The translations under genes and the position numbers were made by a program. Below the pieces are notes generated by a model. It searched no databases, was not told the origin of the DNA, and saw only the letters and a list, made by a program, of their open reading frames with translations. A stretch of 64,000 nt of DNA from Nocardioides salarius (GTDB lineage Bacteria; Actinomycetota; Actinomycetes; Propionibacteriales; Nocardioidaceae). This document shows positions 1 through 9,718 of this stretch, piece after piece. Every line of letters starts with the position of its first letter. The first letter of the stretch is position 1. The stretch is taken from the NCBI RefSeq assembly GCF_016907435.1, contig NZ_JAFBBZ010000001.1, forward strand, positions 434,001 through 498,000, in the 5' to 3' direction.

Positions 1-1968
1 GCCGGCCGCACCGGCCTGCTGGTGGCCCACCGCCTGGGCACCACCGAGCGGGCCGCGCAGGTGGCCGTGCTCGAGGCCGGCCGGGTGGTGCAGCAGGGGC
101 CGCGCGCCGCGCTCGCCCGCGAGAGCGGGGCGTTCCGCGACCTGCTCGAGGCCTCCGCGCACGAGCAGTCGCACGAGCACGACCACGACGACACCCACGC
201 CGCGGCACACCAGGCCGCGCGCGACGCCGACCTCGGCAGCACGCGGCGTACGGGCGAGGCGCCGGCGCAGCCGACCCTGCGCGCGCTGCCCAGCCTGACC
301 CGCACCGTGTGGAACGCGCTGCTGGTCGAGCCCCGGTGGGGCCTGCTGGGCGCGCTGCTCTTCACCTTCTCGGCCACCACGGGCGCCTTCGGCGCGGTCA
401 CCGGCTGGATCTGGGGCCTGCTGGTCGAGGACCTGCAGCAGGGCGGGCGCCCGTGGGGCCTCGTCGGCGCGCTGGTCGTCTCGCTGATGGTCGCGCCGCT
501 GCTGCTGGCGTGGGCCTTCAAGGTCTACCCGCGCTGGTGGATCGCGGTGATGCTGCGGGTGCGCGCCACGGTGCTGCAGGGCCAGACCGAGCAGCAGCGG
601 CTCGTCCGGACCCCGCCGGGCGAGGTGGTGGCCCGGGCGATGGACGCCGACCGGCTCGCCCGGTACGCCGACCGGTGGGTCGACTTCGTCAACGGCCTGG
701 TCATCGTGGCGCTGACCTCGGTGCTGGCCCGCAGCCTGCTCGCCGGCGCGGTGCTGCTCGCGGTGATGGTCACCTCGGCCCTGGCCTCCTCGCTCGGGCG
801 CCGGGTCGCCGGCCGCTCGGCCGCGGCCTCGTCCGCGGCCCGCGCGCGCTTCGGCCGCTCGCTGGTCTCGGCGCTGGAGTCGGTGCGCACCGTCAAGCTC
901 GCCGCCGCGACCCCCGACGTCCACCAGCACCTGCGCGACGTCGACCACGGTCGCGTCGAGGCGGCGGTCAAGGAGCACCGGGTGCAGGCGCTGCTCGACG
1001 GCGTGCCGATCGTGATGGTCCAGCTGGGCTTCGTGGCCGCCTGGGCGGTCTACGTCGCCGGCGGCTGGGGGCTGGCCACCGCACTGCTGGTCGGCAACGC
1101 CGTCGCCGGCTTCGACTGGTTCGGCCGGGTCGCGGGCTCGGTGGTGACCGAGGCCCCGGGCACCCGGGCGTGGCTGCACGAGACCAGCCGCCTGGCCGGC
1201 GGTGGCGACCTGATGGCCGAGCCGCCCGGCGTCGACCTGGTCGCCGGGGACTCCCCCGCGCCGGCCGTGCCCGCCCGGGAGGCGCTGCGCACCCTCGAGG
1301 TGCGTGGCCTCAGCGCGGTGCACGACGACGGCACGGTCGGTGCCCACGGCATCGACCTGCGCGTCGAGCGCGGCGAGCTGGTGCTGCTGCTGGGCCAGGT
1401 CGGCTCCGGCAAGTCCAGCCTGCTCTCCGCGCTCGCCGGGCTGGTGACCACGCGCGGCGAGGTGCGCTGGAACGACCGGGTGCTCGCCGACCCCGAGACC
1501 GAGCTGCGCCCCGGCCGGGTCGCCCACGTGGCCCAGGGGCCGCGGGTGCTCTCGGGCACCTTCCGCGACAACATCCGCCTCGACCACCCCGACCGGCAGG
1601 TCGAGCCGGCGGTCGCCGGCGCCCGTCTGGAGCGCGACGTGGCCGAGGCCGGGGGCGCCGACTCCCTGGTCGGGCACCGCGGCGTACGGCTGTCGGGTGG
1701 GCAGGTGCAGCGGGTGGCCCTGGCGCGCGCGCTGGCCTGCGACGCGGAGGTGCTGCTGGCCGACGACGTCTCCTCGGCGCTCGACGCCGCCACCGAGATC
1801 GAGCTGTGGGAGTCGCTGCGCGAGCGCGGCACGACGGTCATCGGCGCCACCTCCAAGACCGCCGCCCTGGCCCGCGCCGACCGGGTCGTGGTGCTGGTCG
1901 ACGGCACCGTGGCCGCCACCGGGCCGTGGTCGCAGCTGGCCCCCCGCTGGCGCCACCTCGCCGGCTGA
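1..1968 (+). CDS. Double (fused) ABC exporter, C-terminal part; 5' end outside window
   Basis: The frame is open from base 1, so the gene begins upstream. The first residues are the end of one nucleotide-binding domain (LLVAHRL H-loop, then VLEAGRVVQQGP). A His/Asp-rich linker follows, then a six-helix membrane domain (about residues 95-390 of the visible part) and a second nucleotide-binding domain with Walker A (GQVGSGKSS), signature (LSGGQVQRVALARAL) and Walker B (LLADDVSSALD). This is the TM-NBD-TM-NBD layout of fused exporters. In the second domain the catalytic Glu after Walker B is Asp and the H-loop His is Ser (VIGATSKTAAL), so this site is probably the non-hydrolytic one. Substrate unknown. 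Confidence 0.9.
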   Translation, partial: AGRTGLLVAHRLGTTERAAQVAVLEAGRVVQQGPRAALARESGAFRDLLEASAHEQSHEHDHDDTHAAAHQAARDADLGSTRRTGEAPAQPTLRALPSLTRTVWNALLVEPRWGLLGALLFTFSATTGAFGAVTGWIWGLLVEDLQQGGRPWGLVGALVVSLMVAPLLLAWAFKVYPRWWIAVMLRVRATVLQGQTEQQRLVRTPPGEVVARAMDADRLARYADRWVDFVNGLVIVALTSVLARSLLAGAVLLAVMVTSALASSLGRRVAGRSAAASSAARARFGRSLVSALESVRTVKLAAATPDVHQHLRDVDHGRVEAAVKEHRVQALLDGVPIVMVQLGFVAAWAVYVAGGWGLATALLVGNAVAGFDWFGRVAGSVVTEAPGTRAWLHETSRLAGGGDLMAEPPGVDLVAGDSPAPAVPAREALRTLEVRGLSAVHDDGTVGAHGIDLRVERGELVLLLGQVGSGKSSLLSALAGLVTTRGEVRWNDRVLADPETELRPGRVAHVAQGPRVLSGTFRDNIRLDHPDRQVEPAVAGARLERDVAEAGGADSLVGHRGVRLSGGQVQRVALARALACDAEVLLADDVSSALDAATEIELWESLRERGTTVIGATSKTAALARADRVVVLVDGTVAATGPWSQLAPRWRHLAG

Positions 1969-1978
1969 CCCCCTCGCC

Positions 1979-2137
1979 GACCCGGCCCGAACTTCGCGCT
2001 GACCCGGCCTGAATGTCGCGTCGAGTCGGCCCGAACCTGCCCACGGGAGGTTCGGGCCGGGTCGGGGGGAAGTTCGGGCCGGGTCGGGGGGAAGTTTGGG
2101 CCGGGTCGGGGGGAGATCTGGGCCGGGTCGCGCGGGG
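1979..2137. repeat. 22-base tandem repeat array with inversion centre
   Basis: Three 22-base units (starts 1979, 2001, 2023; form GACCCGGCCCGAACTTC) are followed by four units in inverse orientation (starts 2050, 2072, 2094, 2116; form GTTCGGGCCGGGTC). At the junction a 12-base arm CGGCCCGAACCT pairs with AGGTTCGGGCCG across a short loop. The array starts 10 bases after the stop codon of the ABC exporter and ends 41 bases before the next start codon. Arrays of the same family lie at 46341, 48363, 49111, 58561 and 60212. It could act as a strong terminator, but that is inference. Confidence 0.8.
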
Positions 2138-2178
2138 AGGTGAGGTCCGGGGGCGGGGTGCGTGGCAGTCTCGAGGCC

Positions 2179-3084
2179 ATGAGCCTCCACGTGGTCGTCG
2201 CCGGGTCGTCCGGCTTCCTCGGCACCCACCTGCGCCAGGCGCTGCGCGAGCGCGGGCACCGCGTCACCCGGCTGGTGCGCAGCCCCACCAGCGAGCAGGA
2301 CGCCTCGACATGGGACCCGTACGCCGGCGTGGTCGACCGCGACCTCGTCGGTGGCGCCGACGTGGTGGTCAACCTGGCCGGGGCGCCGCTGATCGGCAAC
2401 GTGCACTCCGACAAGTGGGCCCGTGAGGTCCGCGAGAGCCGGGTGCGCACCACCCGGCTGCTGGCCGAGACGATCGCGGGGTCGACCCGCCCCCCGGCGT
2501 ACCTGGCCGGCAACGGCATCGCCTTCTACGGCGACCACGGCGACCAGCCGCTCACCGAGACCTCCGAGAGCCGCGGCGACGCGCTGCTGACCGACGTGAG
2601 CCGCGAGTGGGAGGCCGCGGCCGCCCCGGCTGCGGCGGCCGGCTCGCGGGTGTGCGTGCTGCGCACCTCACCGGTGATGGACCGCCGCAGCCCTCCGATG
2701 AAGCAGCTGGTGCCGCTCTTCAAGCTCGGCCTCGGCGGCCGGCTGGGCAGCGGACGCCAGCACATGGCGATGATCTCGCTGCGCGACTGGGTCGGGGCCG
2801 TGGTGCACCTGGCCGAGCACGACAGCGCCGCCGGGCCCTTCAACATGTGCTGCGAGACGACGCCGACCAACGCCGAGTTCACCGAGACCCTGGCCTCGGC
2901 ACTGCACCGGCCCAGCTTCGCGACCGTGCCCGCGCCGCTGCTGCGCGTGGGCGCCGGCAAGATGGCGCCCGAGCTGCTCGGCTCGCTCAACGTGCGCCCC
3001 GAGGCGCTGCTGGCGGCCGGCTACACGTTCCGCGACCCCGACGTCGCCGCGGTCGTGGAGACCGGCCTCGCCACCCGCGACTGA
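2179..3084 (+). CDS. TIGR01777/YfcH-type NAD(P)-binding epimerase family protein
   Basis: 301 residues. The N-terminus is a Rossmann nucleotide-binding loop ([14 protein letters not shown]). The middle has the family's YG motif ([10 protein letters not shown]). The C-terminus has the DUF1731-like ending ([19 protein letters not shown]). This is an atypical short-chain dehydrogenase/epimerase-like protein whose substrate is unknown across the family. The ATG at 2179 is chosen because it puts the Rossmann strand at the N-terminus; an in-frame start at 2140 would add 13 Gly/Arg-rich residues running into the repeat array. It converges with the secreted protein gene at 3089 with only 4 bases between. 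Confidence 0.88.
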   Translation: MSLHVVVAGSSGFLGTHLRQALRERGHRVTRLVRSPTSEQDASTWDPYAGVVDRDLVGGADVVVNLAGAPLIGNVHSDKWAREVRESRVRTTRLLAETIAGSTRPPAYLAGNGIAFYGDHGDQPLTETSESRGDALLTDVSREWEAAAAPAAAAGSRVCVLRTSPVMDRRSPPMKQLVPLFKLGLGGRLGSGRQHMAMISLRDWVGAVVHLAEHDSAAGPFNMCCETTPTNAEFTETLASALHRPSFATVPAPLLRVGAGKMAPELLGSLNVRPEALLAAGYTFRDPDVAAVVETGLATRD

Positions 3085-3088
3085 TCCC

Positions 3089-3598
3089 TCACCAGCCCAG
3101 CGGGCGCACCGACGCCATCTGCCACCCGTCGCCGCTGCGCCGCAGCACCAGCGCCCGGGCGGTGGGCCGGTCCTGCGGCAGCACCCGTCGTACGCCGCTG
3201 CCGACGGCGACGGCGCCCACCAACCGGTCGGTGACCCGCAGGACCAGCCGGCGACCCTCGTCGTGCACCACCTCGAGAGCCAGCACCTCCACCGCCATCC
3301 CCCGCACCCGCAGACCGCGCTCGAGCCACGCGTCGAGCATCCGCAGGTCGCGTGCCCCGGCCAGCGAGCCGGCGGTGTAGAGGTCGGCGAGCCCGTCGCG
3401 GTCGCCGCGGCGCCAGACCGCCGCGCGGCGCTCGTCCCACGCGGCCAGCACCGCCCGGGCCCGCCGCTCCCCCGGCCCCTCCGCCGAGCCGGCTGCCGCC
3501 GGAGCCACGGGCTGTGGCCCGGCCGCGGCCGGACCGGCCAGGAGCACCAGCAGAGCGGCCGCAGCAAGGGCATGGACGAGCCGGGACGAGAAGCGCAT
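3089..3598 (-). CDS. Secreted hypothetical protein, possibly NTF2-like
   Basis: 169 residues. The N-terminus is a typical Sec signal peptide ([20 protein letters not shown], cleavage near AAAG). The mature part starts with a helix containing [16 protein letters not shown], followed by alternating beta strands ([19 protein letters not shown]). That is the order seen in NTF2/SnoaL-like folds, but the family is not recognised with certainty. The start at 3598 is preceded by GGAGGAGG. It is divergent from lipB, with 63 bases between the starts. Function unknown; an exported role is inferred from the signal peptide. Confidence 0.7.
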   Translation of the reverse strand: MRFSSRLVHALAAAALLVLLAGPAAAGPQPVAPAAAGSAEGPGERRARAVLAAWDERRAAVWRRGDRDGLADLYTAGSLAGARDLRMLDAWLERGLRVRGMAVEVLALEVVHDEGRRLVLRVTDRLVGAVAVGSGVRRVLPQDRPTARALVLRRSGDGWQMASVRPLGW

Positions 3599-3661
3599 GA
3601 CCTCCTCCTTCCCCACCGGGCCAGCGCCCACCACGCTGTCCACAGGCGTAGGCTCGCGGAC

Positions 3662-4414
3662 ATGAGCGAGGCGGCGTACGAGCAGGAGAGCGTGCAGTTC
3701 GAGGTGGCCGGCCTGGGGCCCGACGCGGTCGACTACCTGTCCGCCTGGGAGCTGCAGCGCGAGGTGCACGCCCAGGTGGTGGCCGGTGAGCGACCCGGCT
3801 CCGTGCTGCTGCTCGAGCACCCCCCGACCTACACTGCGGGCAAGCGCACCGAGGCCCACGAGCGCCCCCTCGACGCCGGTGGCGCGCCGGTGATCGACGT
3901 CGACCGCGGCGGCAAGATCACCTTCCACGGCCCCGGCCAGCTGGTCGCCTACCCGATCGTGGCGCTGCCCGACCACGTCAAGGTCGTCGACTTCGTGCGC
4001 CGCATGGAGGAGGCGATGATCGCCACCTGCACCCACTTCGGGGTCGAGACCGCCCGGGTGCCGGGGCGCAGCGGTGCCTGGCTGCGCGCCGACGAGCGGG
4101 CCGGCGAGCGCAAGATCGGCGCGATCGGCATCCGCGTCAGCCGCGGGGTGACCATGCACGGCATCGCGCTGAACTGCGACGTCGACCTCGGCTGGTACGA
4201 CCGCTTCGTGCCCTGCGGCATCGCCGACGCCGGGGTGACCACCCTGAGCCTGGAGACCGGGCGGCGCGTCGGCGTCGAGGAGGCGCTGCCGGTGCTGCGC
4301 ACCCATCTCGCCGAGATGCTGGCCTGGGACGACTACCGCCCGACCCCTGACTACGAGCCGCGCCCCGAGCCGGGCCGCGCCCCGCGCATCGAGCTGGTGA
4401 CGCCGGGCGGGTGA
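3662..4414 (+). CDS. lipB: Octanoyl-ACP:protein N-octanoyltransferase
   Basis: 250 residues. It moves octanoate from acyl carrier protein to a lysine on lipoyl domains, the first step of lipoate assembly; LipA (6541-7482) does the second. Diagnostic motifs are [13 protein letters not shown] (about residues 82-94), the catalytic Lys151 in KIGAIGI, and the catalytic Cys185 in FVPCGI. Length is normal for the family. The ATG at 3662 fits the family N-terminus. An ABC transporter pair (4472-6462) is inserted between lipB and lipA on the same strand; actinomycetes more often have the two genes closer. Confidence 0.95.
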   Translation: MSEAAYEQESVQFEVAGLGPDAVDYLSAWELQREVHAQVVAGERPGSVLLLEHPPTYTAGKRTEAHERPLDAGGAPVIDVDRGGKITFHGPGQLVAYPIVALPDHVKVVDFVRRMEEAMIATCTHFGVETARVPGRSGAWLRADERAGERKIGAIGIRVSRGVTMHGIALNCDVDLGWYDRFVPCGIADAGVTTLSLETGRRVGVEEALPVLRTHLAEMLAWDDYRPTPDYEPRPEPGRAPRIELVTPGG

Positions 4415-4471
4415 CCCGCCCCGACGGCGCGTCGCGAAGGTAGAGCGGCGCGGCTCTGCCACGCTCGCGCC

Positions 4472-5467
4472 GTGAGCACGACGAGCGGCCCCGCGGCCGG
4501 CCCCGGGCACGACCTGGTCATCGAGACCTCAGCGCTGCGCAAGGAGTTCCGCACCCGCAAGGGGCGGACCCGGGTGGCGGTGCAGGGCCTCGACCTCGCG
4601 GTGCCCGCCGGCGGCGTGCACGGCTTCCTGGGCCCCAACGGGTCGGGCAAGACCACGACCATCCGGATGCTCCTGGGCCTGGCCCGCGCCACCAGCGGCA
4701 CGATGCGCCTCTTCGGGCGCCCGGTGCCCGACGAGCTGCCGGCTGTGGTCGGTCGCGTCGGTGCGGTCGTGGAGTCGCCCAAGTTCTCCCCGAACCTGAC
4801 CGGTCGGCAGAACCTGCTGCTGCTCTCGCGCTCGATCGGCGCGCCCGACACCCGGGTCGACGAGGCGGTCGAGACCGTCGGGCTGACCGGGCGCGACGGC
4901 GACCGGTTCCGCTCGTACTCGCTGGGCATGAAGCAGCGTCTCGCGATCGCCGCCACGCTGCTCAAGGACCCGGCGCTGCTGATCCTCGACGAGCCGACCA
5001 ACGGGCTCGACCCGGCCGGCATCCGCGAGATCCGCGACACCATCCGCGACCTGGGCGAGCGCGGCGTGACCGTGCTGCTCAGCTCGCACATCCTCGCCGA
5101 GGTGCAGCAGGTCTGCACCTCGGCCACGATCATCGGCAACGGCCGGCTGCTGGCCTCCGGCACCGTGGCCGACCTGCTGGCCGCGGGTGCGGCGTACCGG
5201 GTCGAGGTGGCGGCGCCCGGCGAGGCCAGACGAGTGCTCGAGGCGGCCGGGCACCCGACCACCCACGGGCCCGACGAACGCTCGTTCCTCGTCGAGACCG
5301 AGCAGCCGGCCGAGGTGACCCGGCTGCTCGGCGAGGCCGGCATCTGGCTCGAGGGGCTGAGCGCCCAGCGCCAGGACCTCGAGAGCTACTTCCTCGAGCT
5401 CACCGCCGCCGACACCCTGGGCCAGACGATGGGCCAGTCGATGGGCCAGACGGGCGGCGCGGCATGA
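4472..5467 (+). CDS. ABC transporter ATP-binding protein (ABC-2 type)
   Basis: 331 residues. A single nucleotide-binding domain carries Walker A (GPNGSGKTTT, about residues 54-63), signature (SLGMKQRLAIA), Walker B (LLILDEPTNGLDP) and an intact H-loop (LLSSHIL). The C-terminal domain of about 100 residues is typical of the CcmA/DrrA-like group. GTG start at 4472. The last residues contain a three-copy GQT/SM repeat (TMGQSMGQTGG), an odd short tail. The stop overlaps the start of the permease gene by 4 bases (5464), so the two form one transporter. Substrate cannot be told. Confidence 0.93.
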   Translation: MSTTSGPAAGPGHDLVIETSALRKEFRTRKGRTRVAVQGLDLAVPAGGVHGFLGPNGSGKTTTIRMLLGLARATSGTMRLFGRPVPDELPAVVGRVGAVVESPKFSPNLTGRQNLLLLSRSIGAPDTRVDEAVETVGLTGRDGDRFRSYSLGMKQRLAIAATLLKDPALLILDEPTNGLDPAGIREIRDTIRDLGERGVTVLLSSHILAEVQQVCTSATIIGNGRLLASGTVADLLAAGAAYRVEVAAPGEARRVLEAAGHPTTHGPDERSFLVETEQPAEVTRLLGEAGIWLEGLSAQRQDLESYFLELTAADTLGQTMGQSMGQTGGAA

Positions 5468-6462
5468 GGGCGCTGCTGCGGGTCGAGGCCACCCGGCTGC
5501 GCTGGCGCCGAGCGGTGGTGCTGCTGCTGGTGGCCGCGGTCGCGGTCCCCGCCTTGGTCCTGGCCTCGGTCGCGTGGAGCACCCGCCCGGTCTCCGAGGC
5601 CGAGCAGGACCAGATCCTCTCCGAGCGGTACGCCGCCAAGGAGGTGCCCCGCTGCGAGCGGCAGCCCGAGAACTACCTCGGCTACGAGCCGGGCAGCGGC
5701 GACGCCGTCCAGCTCGAGCAGGCCTGCCGCGCCCAGGTCCTCGAGTGGTACGGCGGCCGTGCCACCCTGCGTCTCGAGGCCGAGACCCGCGAGGGGTCGC
5801 TGCTGGGCGTCGTGGCCGTGGTGGGCCTGCTGATGCTGCTGGTGGGCACCACCTTCGTCGGACACGACTGGGGCTCGGGTTCGATGAGCAACCAGCTGCT
5901 CTTCGAGCCGCGACGGGCCCGCGTCTGGGCCGCCAAGGCGGTCGTCGTCACGCTCGTCGGCGCCCTGGTCGCCGGGGCGGTGCTGGCGGCGTACTGGGCC
6001 GGGCTGTGGGCGCTGGCCGCCTCGCGCGACCTCGCCACCGGCGGCGGTGTCGTCGGCGACGGCTTCGAGGTCGTCGCCCGCGGGGCGCTGCTGGCCGCCG
6101 CCGGCGCGCTGGGCGGCTACGCGCTGACCATGCTCTTCCGCAGCACCGTGGCCACCATCGGCGTGCTCTTCGCGGTCTCGGTCGTGGGCGGCACCCTGAT
6201 CGGCCTGCTCGGCAGTGCCGGCGGCAGCACCGAGCGCTGGCAGCCGCAGCTCAACGTGCTGGCGTTCGTGACCAACGACATGCGCTACTACGACGACAGC
6301 GACCTGCCCGAGGAGTGCTTCACGCGCCGGGGCGGCTCGGGCGAGGAGTGCAACGGCGAGCGGGTGCTCACCGCGACCGACGGCGGGCTGTACCTCGGGG
6401 CGCTCCTGCTGGGCGCCGGCGCGATCTCCCTGGGCTCCTACCGGCGCCGCGACGTGCCCTGA
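5464..6462 (+). CDS. ABC-2 type transporter permease
   Basis: 332 residues with about six hydrophobic segments. The first is near residues 15-38. A hydrophilic loop with two Cys follows (about 55-95), then membrane segments around 115-135, 155-180, 195-215, 225-245 and 300-320. This is the usual shape of an ABC-2 permease paired with the ATPase encoded just upstream, and the ATGA overlap supports coupled translation. A second Cys-containing outer loop (ECFTRRGGSGEEC) lies before the last helix. Not recognised as a known named transporter. Confidence 0.88.
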   Translation: MRALLRVEATRLRWRRAVVLLLVAAVAVPALVLASVAWSTRPVSEAEQDQILSERYAAKEVPRCERQPENYLGYEPGSGDAVQLEQACRAQVLEWYGGRATLRLEAETREGSLLGVVAVVGLLMLLVGTTFVGHDWGSGSMSNQLLFEPRRARVWAAKAVVVTLVGALVAGAVLAAYWAGLWALAASRDLATGGGVVGDGFEVVARGALLAAAGALGGYALTMLFRSTVATIGVLFAVSVVGGTLIGLLGSAGGSTERWQPQLNVLAFVTNDMRYYDDSDLPEECFTRRGGSGEECNGERVLTATDGGLYLGALLLGAGAISLGSYRRRDVP

Positions 6463-6540
6463 CCCGGCCGTCGGGCCGCTGTACCGGCGGGTACCCGGCC
6501 GACTCGGCCACGGCTGGGCCCGCGGCGTACAGTCGAGCGC

Positions 6541-7482
6541 GTGACACAGGCACCTGCACCCGAAGGCCGCAAGCTCCTCCGACTCGAGGTCCGCAACGCC
6601 GAGACCCCCATCGAGCGCAAGCCGGAGTGGATCAAGACCCGCGCCAAGATGGGCCCGGCCTACAAGGAGCTGCAGAGTCTCGTCAAGGGCGAGGGCCTGC
6701 ACACCGTGTGCCAGGAGGCCGGCTGCCCCAACATCTTCGAGTGCTGGGAGGACCGCGAGGCCACCTTCCTCATCGGCGGCGACCAGTGCACGCGGCGCTG
6801 CGACTTCTGCCAGATCGACACCGGCAAGCCGCAGCCCCTCGACCGCGACGAGCCGCGCCGGGTCGCCGAGTCGGTGCAGAAGATGCAGCTGCGCTACGCC
6901 ACGATCACCGGCGTCGCCCGCGACGACCTGCCCGACGGCGGTGCCTGGCTCTACGCCGAGACCGTCAAGGTGATCCACGAGCTCAACCCCGACACCGGCG
7001 TCGAGAACCTGATCCCCGACTTCAACGGCAAGCCCGACCTCCTGCAGGAGGTCTTCGAGAGCCGTCCCGAGGTGCTGGCCCACAACGTCGAGACCGTGCC
7101 GCGGATCTTCAAGCGGATCCGTCCCGCGTTCCGCTACGAGCGCTCCCTCGACGTCATCACCCAGGCCCGCGACTTCGGCCTGGTCACCAAGTCGAACCTG
7201 ATCCTGGGCATGGGCGAGACCCGCGAGGAGGTCAGCCAGGCCCTGCGCGACCTGCACGAGGCCGGCTGCGAGCTGATCACGATCACCCAGTACCTGCGCC
7301 CCTCCGCGCGCCACCACCCCGTCGAGCGGTGGGTCAAGCCCGAGGAGTTCGTGGAGCTGAAGGACGAGGCCGACGAGATCGGGTTCTCCGGGGTGATGTC
7401 CGGACCGCTGGTCCGTTCGTCGTACCGGGCCGGACGGCTGTACCGTCAGGCGATGGAGGCGCGAGAGGGCGCCGCCGTCTGA
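6541..7482 (+). CDS. lipA: Lipoyl synthase
   Basis: 313 residues, GTG start. A radical-SAM enzyme that inserts two sulfurs into octanoyl groups on lipoyl domains. The auxiliary cluster cysteines are Cys57, Cys62 and Cys68 ([12 protein letters not shown]) and the radical-SAM cysteines are Cys83, Cys87 and Cys90 (CTRRCDFC). The C-terminal Ser that ligates the auxiliary cluster is in RSSYRAG. It acts after lipB (3662). A promoter may lie in the 78-base gap before it. Confidence 0.97.
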   Translation: MTQAPAPEGRKLLRLEVRNAETPIERKPEWIKTRAKMGPAYKELQSLVKGEGLHTVCQEAGCPNIFECWEDREATFLIGGDQCTRRCDFCQIDTGKPQPLDRDEPRRVAESVQKMQLRYATITGVARDDLPDGGAWLYAETVKVIHELNPDTGVENLIPDFNGKPDLLQEVFESRPEVLAHNVETVPRIFKRIRPAFRYERSLDVITQARDFGLVTKSNLILGMGETREEVSQALRDLHEAGCELITITQYLRPSARHHPVERWVKPEEFVELKDEADEIGFSGVMSGPLVRSSYRAGRLYRQAMEAREGAAV

Positions 7483-7534
7483 TCCCCGCCCGCGGGTCGC
7501 ACCCCGGGCCGACCCGAGTGAGGCACGCTTCCGC

Positions 7535-8242
7535 ATGGCCAAGCAGACCGACGCGTCGTCGATGAACCGCCGCCAGCAGTTCGCCGAGACCTACCGGATC
7601 ACCAAGAGGACCGACCCGCGCATCGGGCTGTGGCTCCTGCTGACGTTCCTCGTCACCGGTGTCCTGGGCTTCCTCATCTTCAAGATCCTGCCCGGCAGCG
7701 GCGCGATCGAGTGGGTGCTCTCGGTCGTCGGCGGCATCATGTTCGGCACCCTGGGTGCGCTGATCCTCTTCAGCCGCCGCGCGCAGGCCTCGGCCTACAG
7801 CCAGATGGAGGGCCAGCCCGGCGCCGCCGCCGCCTCGCTCAACATGCTCAAGCGCGGCTGGCACACCGAGAACGCCGTCGCCTTCAACCGCCAGCAGGAC
7901 GTCGTGCACCGGGTGGTGGGCCCTCCGGGCATCATCCTGGTCGGCGAGGGCAACGGCTCGCGGCTGCGCGCGCTGATGGCCGGTGAGCGCCGCAAGCACG
8001 AGCGGGTCGTCTCCGAGACGCCGGTGCACGAGATCGTCGTGGGCCGCGAGGAGGGTCAGGTGCCGCTCCCGCAGCTGATGAAGAAGCTGCGCAAGATGAA
8101 GCGCGAGGTCCGCCCCGCCGACATCACCGACATCCGCAACCGGCTCAAGGCGCTCGACGCCAGCCGCCCCGCGGTGCCGCTGCCCAAGGGCCCGGTGCCG
8201 ACCAGCATGAAGGGCATGCGCCAGAACATGCGCGGGCGCTGA
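7535..8242 (+). CDS. DUF4191 membrane protein
   Basis: 235 residues. Two transmembrane helices lie at about residues 30-52 and 56-78, followed by a soluble region (RQQDVVHRVVGPPGIILVGEG) and a basic C-terminus (MKGMRQNMRGR). It matches the actinobacterial DUF4191 family, which is commonly found after lipA. Function is not known. It ends at a bidirectional hairpin shared with the convergent lipoprotein gene. Confidence 0.9.
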   Translation: MAKQTDASSMNRRQQFAETYRITKRTDPRIGLWLLLTFLVTGVLGFLIFKILPGSGAIEWVLSVVGGIMFGTLGALILFSRRAQASAYSQMEGQPGAAAASLNMLKRGWHTENAVAFNRQQDVVHRVVGPPGIILVGEGNGSRLRALMAGERRKHERVVSETPVHEIVVGREEGQVPLPQLMKKLRKMKREVRPADITDIRNRLKALDASRPAVPLPKGPVPTSMKGMRQNMRGR

Positions 8243-8273
8243 GCGGCGTACGCCGCGGCATCGACGCAGCGAA

Positions 8274-8302
8274 GGGCGGCGAGGTCATCGACCTCGCCGC
8301 CC
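8274..8302. terminator. Bidirectional hairpin terminator
   Basis: Perfect inverted repeat: GGGCGGCGAGGTC pairs with GACCTCGCCGCCC across a 3-base loop. It lies between the convergent DUF4191 and lipoprotein genes. There is no U-run, as usual in high-GC actinomycetes. Confidence 0.75.
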
Positions 8303-8356
8303 TCCCGTCGTCCCGGGCCGTCCGGGACCGCCTGGGTCCGCCGGACGCGCCGGGGC

Positions 8357-9208
8357 TCAGCTCATCTGGCTCATCGAGCCCATCATGTCGTCCATCGTGG
8401 TGACCTGGCCGGCGGGCGGTGCCTCGATGTCGACGTCGGCACCCCAGTCGTCCATGCTCATCTCGGTCGAGCCGAGCTCGCCCATGTCGATGACCATGCG
8501 GCGCACCCGGCCGTCGTCGTCGAACCAGGTGTCGGACTGCATCTGCTCGGGCATCATCGACTTCGGGACGCCCTCCATGCCCTGCATCCCCTCGAGCGCG
8601 GCGCTCGGGTCGAGCGTGGCGGAGTAGTGCTCCAGCGACTCGCCGTCGACGTCCTCCTCGCCGACGAACGTGACGCTCTCGAGGCCGGCGCGCATCATCT
8701 CGGCCTGCTTCGAGGGGTCCATCGAGTCGGTCATCATCGGGCCCAGCGGGTTGCCCGGCTCGTCGAGATCCATCGACAGGTACTTGCCGCCCAGGTCGGG
8801 CACCTGCATGTACATCACGTTGTCGACCAGGATCATCTCGATCGGCTCGTCACCGAGCTCCGCGGACTCCATCGTCATCCGCATCGCGGGCGTCTTCCCG
8901 GTGTAGTCGACGACGCCCTCGGCGCTGATGGTCGTCCCCGCCGTCTCGGAGGTCATCGTCGTGCGGGCCGTCGTCGCGTCCTCGAACGAGGCAGCCATCA
9001 GGGCCACGAAGTCGTCGTCGGGGACCGGGTCGCCGGCCTCGAGGCCGCCGGCCTCCTCGCCGTCCTCGTCGCCCTGCTCCTCCAGCTGGGCGGAGGCGCT
9101 GCTGGTGTCCTCGGCGCTCTCCTCACCCCCGCAGGCGGCCAGGCCGGTCAGGGCGAGGGGCAGGACGGCGGCGACGGCCGTACGCCGCCAGGTCGGGGTG
9201 CGCTTCAT
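8357..9208 (-). CDS. LppX/LprG-like lipoprotein
   Basis: 283 residues from the ATG at 9208, which gives a short basic N-terminus, a hydrophobic stretch and a lipobox (LTGLAAC). An in-frame ATG at 9223 would add five residues. After an acidic linker (EEQGDEDGEEAGG) the mature domain has strands typical of actinobacterial LolA-like lipid-binding lipoproteins (MRMTMESAELGDEPIEM, VMYMQVPDLGGKYLSMD, YSATLDP). Rich in Met and Asp/Glu. A role in carrying lipids in the cell envelope is inferred from the family only. Confidence 0.8.
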   Translation of the reverse strand: MKRTPTWRRTAVAAVLPLALTGLAACGGEESAEDTSSASAQLEEQGDEDGEEAGGLEAGDPVPDDDFVALMAASFEDATTARTTMTSETAGTTISAEGVVDYTGKTPAMRMTMESAELGDEPIEMILVDNVMYMQVPDLGGKYLSMDLDEPGNPLGPMMTDSMDPSKQAEMMRAGLESVTFVGEEDVDGESLEHYSATLDPSAALEGMQGMEGVPKSMMPEQMQSDTWFDDDGRVRRMVIDMGELGSTEMSMDDWGADVDIEAPPAGQVTTMDDMMGSMSQMS

Positions 9209-9245
9209 GGTGAGGCCTCTCATGGGGGAGCTGTCCCCCCAGTCT

Positions 9246-9662
9246 TCACCTGCCGGCAAGCCGGCGAAACGTCTCGACCGTGACGGTGCAGGTGCCGGCG
9301 GCGATGTCGTGCAGCCCCCGGCCGTCGGGGCGGAAGACCAGCGGGGGGACGGCCAGGGCCACCAGCAGCTGGCGGGCCAGGGCCGGCAGCAGGGCCGGCG
9401 GGCGCGGGTCGCCGTTCGCGCGCACCACGCGCAGGCGGGTCACGACCTTGCCGAAGGAACCGCCGAGCAGCGCGGTGAACAGCGCCGACTCGACCACGAA
9501 GAGGCCCAGCACGTAGAAGCCCGAGGCGGGGTCCGCGGTGGCGCCGTACACGGGGGTGAACAGGCTCACCGCCAGGGTGCAGGCGGCCCAGTCGACGACC
9601 AGGGCGAGGATCCGGCGGGTCCAGGAGGCGGTCTCGACGCTCGTCGCGCTGGGGTTGCTCAC
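9246..9662 (-). CDS. RDD family membrane protein
   Basis: 138 residues. The N-terminal helix contains the RDD-type motif (RRILALVVDWAACTL). A second membrane segment (FYVLGLFVVESALFTALLGGSFGK) carries the conserved GGS-GK, and the third region is VVRANGDPRPPALLPALAR. Conserved in actinomycetes immediately upstream of and divergent from glnA. Function unknown. Confidence 0.88.
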   Translation of the reverse strand: MSNPSATSVETASWTRRILALVVDWAACTLAVSLFTPVYGATADPASGFYVLGLFVVESALFTALLGGSFGKVVTRLRVVRANGDPRPPALLPALARQLLVALAVPPLVFRPDGRGLHDIAAGTCTVTVETFRRLAGR

Positions 9663-9718
9663 CCCGACAGCCTAGGGACCGGGCCCGCCGGGTCCGCCCG
9701 GGCCCGACTTGGACGTCT

